Part shown: positions 42,893 through 53,279 of the stretch, in pieces
Position numbering within the stretch: position 1 is the stretch's first letter
Layout of the letters: every line of letters starts with the position of its first letter
Origin: Dactylellina haptotyla
Lineage: Eukaryota > Ascomycota > Orbiliomycetes > Orbiliales > Orbiliaceae
Assembly (NCBI GenBank): GCA_031310005.1
Contig: CM062387.1
Span: 372,001-436,000, forward strand
Direction of reading: 5' to 3'
Length of the DNA stretch: 64,000 nucleotides
Made by a program: the position numbers and the translations under genes
Notes under the pieces: generated by a model
Seen by the model: only the letters and a program-made list of their open reading frames with translations
What the model was told of the DNA's origin: nothing
Databases searched by the model: none

Positions 42893-44309
42893 ATGGCGAA
42901 GAAGAACACATTACACCTGCCGACGGAGTTATGGTTGGAGATATACTCGTACCTCCGTCTTAACGACACACCCGGTTTAAAAGCGCTTTCCAGCTGTACG
43001 AGGCAATTCCGCGAATGGGCTATCCCGCTATTATTCACCGATATTAAATTATCACGGGACTCAATTGCAGCATTCGACCGAGGCCGGCTCAGCCATCTCC
43101 GCTCTCTCGTCATGTATGTATGCCCATATATTTTCCCGTTAATAGGGCCAAATTTAATCAAGGCTAATGGCACATAGCAACGTATCGTTTGACAAACTGG
43201 TCAACCCGGACGCGAGCCGGTATCCACAATACGTCAAGCTGGTGCAGCGGTACTGCCACGCCTTAGGACTATTCCCCAACATCACGGGCCTTCGGATACG
43301 ATACTCCACGATCTCAGACTTCGACTGGGTGATCCCGCAGGCCGTGTTTCGCAGGATAGCAGACTACCCGTGGTATCCGACGCTGAAAAGGCTACACGTG
43401 GAGTCTATCCCGACAGAGATCAAAGACGCCGGGTACGTCGCTGCCGCGGATATCATCAAGGGCGTGTCGGAGGTGGACCGCGAGTTTTTCCGGGAGAATA
43501 CGTATAGTCCAACGCGATGGGACACGGCGGATATAAGGTATCCGGAACAGCTGGAGGAGGTGACGACGACTGGGCTGGTGCGGCAGTGGAACTACGGGTT
43601 TGATTTACACAGTTATAATCGAGGGACCGCGGGGGTGTCGCCCGCGCAGTACTTTTTTCTTAGATCGGGGAGCACGCTTAAGAAGTTAAAGATCCACACG
43701 GGTTTTCTACTCGGCGGGGGCGAGTGCCGTTGCGGGCAGAGCTGCAAGCAGCCCTTTCCGACGGTGGAAGAGCTGGAGGTGCTGTTGGAAGGGAAAGACG
43801 CGGAAAGGGTCATGTCCGTCGCGCGAACGACGTTTCCGAATGTGCGAGTATTACGAATAGAAGCTGTCAATCCGAATACCATAGCGGAGGGGAGGATTGT
43901 TTATGAGCACTTGGGGGATTTAAAGCATCTACGGGAGGCGAGGGTGCCCTGGCCGTCGGTGCAGGTTGGATATCAACAGACACGGCGGGCGTGGCCGAGC
44001 CAGCTGCGCCGGTACGTGGACGGGTGGATAGATATGGGGGCGCAGGATATCGAGAGGGTGGATTTCGTGTGGGGGTACGAGCCTGTGCTGGATGTCTTTT
44101 ATCATGTCTACGAGAGTGATGTGCCTACGGGGGAGGATGTGGAGATTTGCAGGGTAGCACCGAAGGAGGGGAGGAGGTATAATATCAAGGAGAGGGGCAA
44201 CCGGGTGGGCAATACGCGGTTCATGGAGCGAGAGGCGCCCGCGCCGGTGCAGGGCGGGTGGAGGAGCGGCAAGTGGAAGAGGAAGAAGGGCGGGCTTGGC
44301 AGACGCTAG
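42893..44309 (+). CDS. F-box family B protein 2
   Basis: Two exons: 42893-43113 and 43178-44309, with a 64-base intron (GTATGT...CATAG) in phase 2, 450 residues. The F-box-like start is LHLPTELWLEIYSYLRL, followed by AIPLLFTDIKLS and LSHLRSLV. The body repeats family B blocks: FPNITGLRI, FDWVIPQAVFRRIADYPWYPTLKRLHVES, STLKKLKIHT, TFPNVRVLRIEA and VDFVWGYEP. The C-terminal 25 residues are Lys/Arg/Gly-rich. The GC content of exon 2 is clearly higher than in family B gene 1. An in-frame upstream Met at 42860 is less likely as start. Confidence 0.8.
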
Positions 44310-44380
44310 CCGCGCAACAACCGATTAAATGTGTAAATAATACTGTAAAATCGACATAATTAAGTACCTACGACAAAAAA

Positions 44381-45749
44381 ATGGGCGAAGATAGGAGGCT
44401 GCCCCCGGAGCTGTGGACGGCCGTCTATAGTCATCTCGCCTTCGATGCCCTGCGCGCCGTCTCCGTCTGCTCGAAAACGGACCGCGCTCTGTCGCTGCCT
44501 TTCCTCTTCCGCGGCGTCCAGCTGAGCAAGGCCTCGATAGCTGCTCTCGATGGCCATTTGAGCTACCTGCTGCCGCATATCAGGTGTGTTTTTTTGATTA
44601 ATTCTTGTGTATATATCAATAATAATGTTAATAGTATGTAATAGAGAGATCTCGTTCGCGGGCATCGACTGCCTGGACACCCCCGAGGGCAACATCGTCA
44701 CCGCCCGCGAGCTGTGCGAGATCTTACCATCCTTCCCGAACGTCACCGGCGCCCACATCGTCTACGCCGCCTCGGCCGAGTACCAATGGCAATGGGGCAT
44801 CCCCCTGGGCATCCTGCGCCGGCTGTTCCTCTTCCCCTGGTTCTACGCCCTGCAGCACCTGTCCATAGACTGCACGACAACCCCGCGGGACAGCACCTTC
44901 GGGGAGCTCGACAAGCTGACTGCAGACTTCGCCGCGGTGCCCATGATCCCGTTCCGCGAAATCCACAGCATCCTCTTCCCCCAGCGCCTCATCTCGGCGT
45001 CGACGAGCAATGTCGGGTCGTCGTACGGCACCCTCGACTTCGGCTTCTACCCTATCCCCGGGAGCGCCGAACGCGGGTCCTTGTACCCGATGCTCTACTT
45101 TCACTACTCGACATCCAGGCTCACCACCCTCAAGATCAAGACCGTGGCGGTCCGTGCCCCCAGCCCCCTAGCCTTCGGCGAACCAACTTCGTGCTATCCG
45201 AACGTCACATCCCTCGAAATATCCATGTACTACTCTACGCCGTACTGCATCGCTGAGCTTATCCGGCGCTTTCCGAATCTGCACCATCTGGTCGTCAACG
45301 CCGATTCCACGCAATGGAGAGCCAGCACGATCGAGGAAGTCATCCGTCCGACCGATTTGTTCCGTCTCACCCATCTACGCACCGCGCGTCTGCCGTGGCC
45401 CACACTCATCGGTGCGGAAATACAGATGGCACCGGACGTGCTCAGATACACCGTCAACAAGCTTCACATGGGCCCCGGAATGACGAGGGACGTGTTCATC
45501 CTCTGGGGCGGCGTGCGCGGACTCAAGTATTTAGAGTACATCGACTTTGTCAGCGGGTACGAGGTGCCCGATGATGATTATTGGTATCGCTACGCCCGCA
45601 GCCGGCATATCGGGTGCGACATGACGGTTTGCAGGATAAGAGCCGGTGAAGACGGGCACGAGATCCGCACGGAGCCAGGACACAGACGCAACGTACCGCA
45701 TCCGCGGGATGCGCTTCTCTGGGACTCACCCACCCTCTCACCTGCGTAA
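44381..45749 (+). CDS. F-box family B protein 3
   Basis: Two exons: 44381-44583 and 44645-45749, with a 61-base intron (GTGTGT...TAATAG) in phase 2 at the family's shared position, 435 residues. It begins RRLPPELWTAVYSHLAF, then LPFLFRGVQLS and HLSYLLPHI. Family blocks in the body are FPNVTGAHIVY, WGIPLGILRRLFLFPWFYALQHLSI, LTTLKIKT, RRFPNLHHLVVNA and YIDFVSGYEVP. It is GC-rich like gene 2, starts 71 bases after gene 2 ends, and is probably the product of a local duplication. Function is inferred as an SCF substrate receptor. Confidence 0.8.
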
Positions 45750-45864
45750 GACCAAGCTCGGGTATGGCGTTCGTTTTACCCCTCTGATATAATATTGTAA
45801 AATATATGGCATATATACGTATACATATGTTGCGGGTTACATGTAAATATATTTTATATCAAAT

Positions 45865-46966
45865 TTACAGTCTACTCTCATACTCCTGCACGGCCTCAAA
45901 CACCGGCTTGAACTTCTCCCATTCCTTGCCGACATGACTCTCGCAGAACGGCAACCGTCCGCCCTCCTGGCCGACCGATATTCCCAGCACCTTCCTCACC
46001 GCCTCTTTAATCCCAATCGTACCAAACTTGACAACCCACTCTTCGACCTCGCTGAACGCACACTGTAAAGTCTGCACTTCCTTCCACTCTTCCGGGCTTA
46101 CATTCCCGTTCGCCGCTGCAATCTTCTTGGATAAAGCATGTATCCGGATTAGTGTTTTCGGGAAATACGCGGCGGTTCCATCTATCGCTCCTGCGGCACC
46201 GGGGCCGCTGAGCAGCAGGGGGAGTAGTTGCTGTCCTAACCCTGTGAAGACGCGGAATTTCTCGTGTGGGATATCCGGTGACGACGATAGGATCAAATGG
46301 TGCGACATGTTGCCGTGGGAGAGTTTACACCCGACGATGTTGGGGTGGGTTGAGAGGTGTTTCATCAGGGAGAGGGAGAGTTGCAGATTATTCGTCACGG
46401 CGGGATAATTGTATACCTGTCGTATATACCCCGTATCAGCCATTGTAATAATAACAATTATTATAAAAATATAATGATAATATATCACTGTGAGGGTTTA
46501 ATTAGACGGGCACACTCACAAGAACCGGAAGCTCACTGTTATCCGCAACAGCCATATACCAACTCCTCATCCCCTCCTCACTATACCCGCCCGCCACCGC
46601 AAAATAACTCGGCGTGAGCACGAGCGCGTAGGTAGCGCCGGCATTCTTACTCTCGCGAATAACACCCACCGTCTCGTCTATATTCTGCGACGCGGTGCCC
46701 GCCATTATCACTACATTTTCGTGTCCGTTGTCTACCAGCGCTTTCTTCTGGGAGGAGATCAATTCGACACGTTCACCGAGGGAGAGGTGGACGGCTTCCC
46801 CTGTTGAGCCGCATAGGATCAATCCTTTTACTCCCGCGGATGCCAGGAAGAGGGTGTGTTCGGTTTGGGCGGGGATGTCGAGGGGTTGTTTGTAGGCGGA
46901 TTTGTCGAAGGAGGAGAAGAAGGTGGGGACGGGGACGTAGATGCCGTCTGGGGGTGGGGTTGCCAT
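45865..46966 (-). CDS. DHDPS-family 2-keto-3-deoxy sugar-acid aldolase
   Basis: Read leftwards, the exons are 46966-46520 and 46416-45865, with a 103-base intron (GTGAGT...CGACAG) in phase 0, 332 residues. Class I aldolase marks of the DHDPS/NAL family are all present: GSTGEAVHLS (about 53-62), VYNYPAV with the catalytic Tyr at 153, and GCKLSHGN with the Schiff-base Lys at 180. Fungal members include the L-threo-3-deoxy-hexulosonate aldolase of D-galacturonate use (LGA1/gaaC type) and related keto-deoxy-acid aldolases. Which substrate applies cannot be settled by eye. With rhamnonate dehydratase, GH88 and pectin lyase in the same window, a pectin-derived keto-deoxy acid is likely. Confidence 0.85.
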
Positions 46967-47920
46967 TGTTACTATTCTTTTCCGTTTATCTCTATTATTG
47001 GGTGTTTTGAAGTTAATTGTAGTATCAATTAATTGCAGGTTGTGTATGTGTGTATGTATGCGTTTGTGTGACGGTGGGGATACAAAAGAGAGGTGAATAC
47101 CCGGTTGCACGAGAGAAAGAGATATATCGTCAACTAGATCGAAGCTTTGAATTTCAGCTCGGAAAAGGTATTCGGTATATAAAAATTCTCGGGTAGTGGC
47201 ACCGACATGGCATGACACGATCAAGGTATCCTGCCGAACATTTTCTACTCTAGCGAGAACCAACTGGGGGAGCCTGGCCCACCTCGGCTGCATTTCCGAG
47301 TTGTAATTGAATACCCCAACCCACCGCCCATCGTATCGCCCGCAGCGGGGTCGTCCGACAATTAGAACGACCTCGTCTCGTATCCCGAATGCGGCCTAGT
47401 CCCCCCACCCGTCGACACGAACTCTTCTTGCCGAAGTTCGGCCGCGTTACGCTGTTTTGTGGGGTTTCGCGAGCAACTATCGCATACAACACTTTTTGCT
47501 GGTTCCAGGGCAGGCAAGGCGTCCGAGGTTACTCCGCTGCATGTAACTTAACATGGTCCGCAACATGCTCCGGGGGTAATTACTGTAATATAACATACGT
47601 CTTATGACAGCAGCGCCCCCCTTTCGCCGGACCATGGATTAAATTGTAGCGAGGGCGGGATGAGACGCAGGGACTAGGGATGGCAAAAGAGTATGAATCA
47701 TGTTCTTTTCTTCGCTATTTTGTGCAGCGGGATGAAATCTTCCTGATTGGTGTAAACCTTAAATTACTCCGTGGCCGATATACCCTACTCTTATTAATCT
47801 ATTAATAATGCAACCTCGTCGCAATTCTGGAATAGTATACATGATGTTACAAAAAAAGAAAGAAGCGAAAGTGGCTTGAACGTGGGAATGTTGAATGTTA
47901 AACGCCGTGCATGTTAGAGA
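46967..47920. other. Intergenic, no gene seen
   Basis: This contains the aldolase promoter (near side) and the 3' region of the F-box gene ending at 47921. A GC-rich segment at 47.25-47.5 kb has overlapping frames on both strands and no motif. Confidence 0.5.
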
Positions 47921-50023
47921 TCACTTGAACTCCGCGATATCCCACCCGTCTTGGCCCCTGTTCCAGATGAACTGTCTGTCCCGTGCGTTCTCTGGCCACG
48001 GTTTCCCCGCGATGCGTTCCTGGAGGGATATTTCCAGCCGCGTTAACCGTTTAGGGATATCACTTGACACCGCGTCGCAGAAGCCGCGGGCGACGGTGTC
48101 CCTGTTCTTTTTACCCGCGGTATCCCAGTCCGGTAATTTGGCGAGCCAAGTGGACTTCTTGACGTCTCGTGTCGTGTGGGCGAGCGTATCTAGAAAGCAC
48201 CTCGCGGTATCGTATTGCTGTTGCGGGTAGAATACCGTCCTGAGTAGGCGGGTGAAGTAATTCGCCTTTTGGAGATTTTTTATCGTATCGAATAACCTGC
48301 GGCGGGACGGCGTTTCCACGCGTGGGGATATCTGATCCCCCTCGTCGTCGGTGTATTCTATTGTTTCTGGGAATTCTCGCTTCTGGTGAACGTATAAGAT
48401 TGTGGATACGATAGCGCAGACGTCCCTTGCGGAAAAATACTCCTGCTCCCACAGTTGGTCGCCAATTGACAGCTTCGTAACCTCATTATTCCCACCGTGG
48501 CGGAATAATGATCCCAATATCGACTGTTCCCACCCCTCACATATTAGCATTGCCAAAATAATTATAACAGCAAAGAGAGGGAAATACTAACACAAATCCC
48601 ACCCTCTCCATTACCCCCCCTCACCAACATCTCCACCTCGCCAATCTGCCCCGCACACCCACTAGCACACCAATCCCCCACCCACCCAGGATAAGAATAC
48701 CACACCTGTAACCCACCAACCTTCACATGCTGCGCGCCCACCCGCTCCACAACCCTCCAATACCCGCTCTTCCACCCCTCCTCGACCCGACTAACCCCGA
48801 ACCTCTCCAAACTCTCAAAAGACTCCAAATACCCCAACAACAACTCCCCCAGTCTCCCAGGATCGATCTGTGGATGGAACACCTGGCCGCCCAAGTGTAG
48901 CCATTTCAACACAGGAGTATACATATACCGCAACAACTGCAATTCCGCATCCGCAGGCTGCGTTCCATCGGAGAGGTATAAATACTTCAATCCGGTAACC
49001 GCATCTCTTTCTTCCTCCTCCTCTGCGCCACTAAGATTACCGCGGTACACCCCGTCCAATCTCAGTCGTAATCCGAATACCCGTACGAAATCCTCATGGG
49101 AAGGAAGATAGCGAATACTAAGCGAGGATAACCGCATTGCGGATAAACTACCATCTGGAAGATCCTGCAGCGCCTCGATGAGTTCGAATCCGTTGAACCA
49201 GAGACGGGTTAAGCTAGTTATGTTTGCGGAGAGGGTGGATGATATGAAGGGTGTGTAGTGGGTGTAGTTGTATCTGTAGATGTTGTTCGCTACAGTTTGA
49301 ACCGAGAATGTTTGGAGTCCGGGTATTTTGTTATTATTACTGGTGGTGGAGTATACATCTTGCGATTTGTGGTTGTAAATATAATCGTCATCTTCGATAC
49401 GAGAGAGGTGTTCGTCGTCGGGAAGGGAGCGGAATATATGTGTTCCGCAGGGGTCGACGAAGAGGGTTTTGAGGGACGGTTGGGAGAGAACCCGGGTCGA
49501 CCAGGTTATTAGTTCGTCGGAGAACTCGTTGTCCAGCCATGCGGTTTCGCGGAGTGTCGCTGTGGAGATGTTTGTGCATTTTGAGATGAGGGTTGTTGCG
49601 TCTGCAGTGTATTTTGTGTGGTGGGGCGGTTTCGGGGTCAGCGCTTGGCTGGCGATGCTATCGATGTTTAGGACGAGGGATTTGGTGAGTTTTGGGGAGT
49701 ATTGGGCGTGTTCTGGGGAGAGGAATCGGGATGCGATATTGTCGTTGATAAGGGTATTATCGTCGGTGGGTTCGAGGAGGGTGAAGTCGATTGTTATCTT
49801 ATCGGAGAGCAAACGGCGCTGGGAGAGGTGCCGGAGGGTCTGGTTTGCGCCGGAGAGGGCGCGCAGTATGTCGTAGTCTGTTATTATCTACGTATTTACA
49901 CTATTTATTAGTTTTTTATGTTATATTTGAAGATATAATGGAATAGAGGAGTACATCGTAGACGAGGTATGCGAGAATGTCGACGGGGAGCGCCGCGAGC
50001 GACAGGGTGCCTCCGCCTGCCAT
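47921..50023 (-). CDS. F-box/leucine-rich protein (family C)
   Basis: Read leftwards, the exons are 50023-49955, 49887-48592 and 48523-47921, with 67- and 68-base introns (GTACTC...CGTAG; GTTAGT...GCTAAT...AACAG), both phase 0, giving 655 residues. Joining exons 1 and 2 completes an F-box: LSLAALPVDILAYLVYDII, then ILRALSGANQTLRHLSQRRL. The middle is leucine-rich with irregular repeats (LTRLWFNGFELI, GLKYLYLSDG, LKWLHLGGQVF), and a C-terminal 200-residue helical part follows. Upstream on the same strand a GTGAGT...TTCAAG segment (50152-50072) could be a 5' leader intron. It is not closely similar to families A or B. Confidence 0.75.
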
Positions 50024-51535
50024 GTTCGGTAATCTCGTCAGCACTGCGAATGCGAACAATAATCTCCAAGCTTGAAGTTTGCATAGAAATAGAGAAAAAA
50101 GAACAATCTCAATGACAGAGGAGGGAAAATGAAGCAAGAATAATACTCACGATCTTAAACGTCCGCCACAAAAGATAAATAACAACCGTGGTAACCTCCA
50201 AGCCCGCCGGTCCGCTCGCCGTCGGTACATGTGCTTCCACGTCAACATTCCTCAGGCCTCCACTTTCATCCCATCCCTCTCCCAACCAAAACCTCCTCGC
50301 TTCCCCTCTCACCTGTCACCGTGTCACCGGGGGGAATCAATCTGAGGTAAGCAGCAGGTCTCCTGGCACATGATGCGGTGTCGGCATTCCGAGCTGCGGC
50401 GGTTAGTGGCTTGTTCGGCAATCAAACCTTAAACCTTTTGTTTCGTGTTCAGTGAGCTCTGCCTGAAATGTGCCCGTGCCAAGCGGTAATGTATGCCAAG
50501 GCAACGCGGAGGGAGGGCGTGGTATTTTTGTATTCTATTTGTGTTGGGTGGTACAACTGTGCGAGATTGTCGCGTCGACAATAAAGGTTCGAAGAACCTG
50601 GAGGTACTACAGCTGCTGGTGGGTACTCGCTGGAAGGTTTCATCTGATATATCTCACCCTCTGCCTCTTTCCCTTTTTTTTCGTCAAAACTTCAAGTATA
50701 CCATGCTAAACCATCCCAATTCGTGGTCATGTAAACCTTAGACTTTGTTTTAATGCTATGACCGGATGCAAAGAGCATATATCTACGCTTGTAGTTTGAT
50801 GTCCCTTACGCTGCCTTCTGTTAATAAAGAAGCAATGTCACAAGCATTCCGGAGCAAAATGAGATATTCTGTAAAGTTTTCATTTAATAATCGAAAGTAA
50901 GATAAATATCTGGGTTGTTCCATTTATCTTCGACATAGCTGGATTAGAGACCCTCAGGAATTACCATATCAAAACCCTCTTTCGGTCAGAGATATTTCTT
51001 GTAAAATGACTGTCGCCGTCTTATAATTCTTGCTGTAAACAATCCCATATTCAAAAATCAAACTTGACTGCCGTAGAGTCCAACTTTCGGTTGATCGATA
51101 ACAAAGCCGATACACACCCAACGATTGTCTCGTAAACCAGATGCCGTCCTGGGCCTGCGAAGACCCAACGACCAAACGGAAATTGTCATCTATTCATTTT
51201 TCCTTTCTGTTTATCCTTATCGTTAGCTTACCAACACTCTCCACTTAAATTTGGGCGTGATTTTGTATTCAATTTTTTGGTCGGTTAGAGTGTAAAGCGG
51301 CAACACCGGTTTGTTCCGAATGTCGAGAACTTTTGCTATACTACCCCAAATGGTTACTATCGTATTGATTGGTAGACGTATCACACATCAGGCATTCTTC
51401 CCCTCATTTATTCATCAGGCCAAATCGACTAGCAACATAGCAGTTAAAGCAGCATAAATCACGCTCGATAGCGAAATCCACTGACTACTGATCCTTTGCT
51501 GGCCATCGTCTATCTTTCTCTCGCACACACGCCAG
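50024..51535. other. Intergenic, 1.5 kb, no supported gene
   Basis: A possible 5' leader intron of the F-box gene lies at about 50072-50152. The rest has no exon support. A 68-residue minus-strand frame at 50969-51175 has mixed composition but no recognisable domain, and could be a relic. Confidence 0.5.
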
Positions 51536-52764
51536 ATGTCAAGACAGTATCTACCACCAAAGCAGCAATATACGCAAGAACTACAGCCAAAGGCACCACA
51601 AAATGTGCAAATTATAGTAGGTTGGGTATCCGCCATATCGCTTGGGGAAACAAAAGATATATACGATTACACGAAGTTCATGAACACCCATTTTTCCACT
51701 TTCTGGACTGAACCCGCGGTATCTATATCTGTCTGGAGCTCTAACAAAATTTGTTGGGTTCCTTGTGAAGCTCAAGGCATAACATTATGCCAGGACAACA
51801 AGTTGGCGAAATTCATTAAATCCCAGCGATACCAGGGCTGGGGGAGTGAGAAGGATTCCATTTGCTTGGCGTCGCTGAAACTGAGCATCACTTCATCGCC
51901 AAAAAATATCAACAAGGTTTTTCAGATACTTCCCACGTCTCTGCAGATAAGCAAAAAGCGAAAGATAGAAACGCATAAATCAATATGTTATATTGAGGTG
52001 TCGGATACAGGGGATCTTGTGAGGCCCCAAGAAGATGAAACACCACCGGAATTCGCTGAGGAAACCCTTCGTACGCTTGTGGCATTAAATATTGTCCGAG
52101 AATACGTTGAGAAAAATCAATGTCCATCTTCTCAATCAACATGGATACGCCTGGAATCGAAAACAAAGCTTGTTAGTCAAGAATCGGTTACACAATACTT
52201 GCAAGCCAAAGGCCGTCGCTACAATATCCTAAAAGGGTTAAGTTTACCATGCGATGGCGCCTTTCCCTTCTTATCAGATCAACAGGAAAATCCAGCGGAG
52301 GGAAGGAATGAAGAACCGGGTGTTCAACTTCGTAAGAATATCACACCTGAGAATGTTAACTTTGATAAGATTGACAATGGATTAGTTGTAAGTGATTCAT
52401 GCAATGAAAATCTTTCCCAAGACTCACATTGTATTCCACCTAAGACGCGAGTCTCCGCGCTGGCTGTTGTTGACCTTTGCCGTCTCAGAATCCAATCCCA
52501 GGAAAGGTCGCTTCCGTAGGGCCGGGAAGCCAGTCTACCAATGCTAGTGTTATTGTATCGGAAAAACGAGGTGACGAAACCCAGATCCTACGGACAAGCG
52601 CACCACCACCACCAACCGGTAAGGCAGGCCCAGTTATTGGAGAGCAAGCCATACGAGCTCGGTTGGTGGATATTGAACGAGAGCTCGAGTTATTGCAAGA
52701 AAGGCGAATCTTGCTGAAGAAGCTTGAAGACATCAAGGTTCGAAAAGCAAGTTTACAAGTTTAG
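51536..52764 (+). CDS. Orphan two-exon protein with coiled-coil tail
   Basis: Exons 51536-52387 and 52489-52764 join in phase 0 across a 101-base intron (GTAAGT...GTCTCAG), giving 375 residues. The N-terminal 200 residues are mixed alpha/beta in composition (VGWVSAISLGETKDIYDYT, ICWVPCEAQGITLC), the middle is polar, a PPPPTG linker follows, and the last 45 residues (ARLVDIERELELLQERR...KKLEDIKVRKA) form a strong coiled coil with heptad leucines. No known family is recognised. The unspliced alternative would end at 52519 and lose the coiled coil. It sits 516 bases from the CHAT gene, tail to tail. Confidence 0.6.
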
Positions 52765-53279
52765 AGGCTAATCTCACCAGTCTCCTCGACCAGAATGACA
52801 GAAATCAAAGGTCGCAACTTCCTTGGATTTAATCTTCTATAAATTGCCAACAGCGAAAATCTGTCTTGCATGCGTTTTTCAAATTATCCTTTCCTTCCGA
52901 CGCGGATAAGAAAAGTGGCTATATAGCTACGAGCATTATAGACCGTGCAATGCTTTACGTGGAATGGAATTGATGATTTTATGATCTGAAAATTGGGTAT
53001 CTCTTTGAGGGACTTGACTCCTAAGTCGTCTTTAATTTTACTTGTGCTAAAACGATTTTTTGAATAAAATTTGTGAACAACACGATGTATGTAAAATTTA
53101 TATCAGATTGTGCTTGTCTTAAGTTTACTCCCCATATTTCTACAAATAATAACTTCCTTTAAACCACCTTTATAGACTGTAAGTGTTTCAAATATTTAAT
53201 CCGTCGAACGCAAAGTCTCGAAACGTTGGCCATAGATGGCGACGAAGCGGCAGGGTTTATAGCTCAAAGAAAAAATTAA
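52765..53279. other. Intergenic between convergent genes
   Basis: AT-rich shared 3' region of the orphan and the CHAT gene; no gene seen. Confidence 0.55.

Noticed and set aside
44714-45256. 180-residue Arg/Pro/His-rich frame inside family B gene 3
   Set aside because: Its odd composition and full overlap with the F-box frame mark it as a GC-driven shadow.
6700-51175. Minus-strand frames at 6.7 kb and 51.0 kb both encoding DGIWxxRQ
   Set aside because: Only about 12 bases match (GACGGCATCTGG); flanking residues do not align, so a shared relic cannot be claimed.
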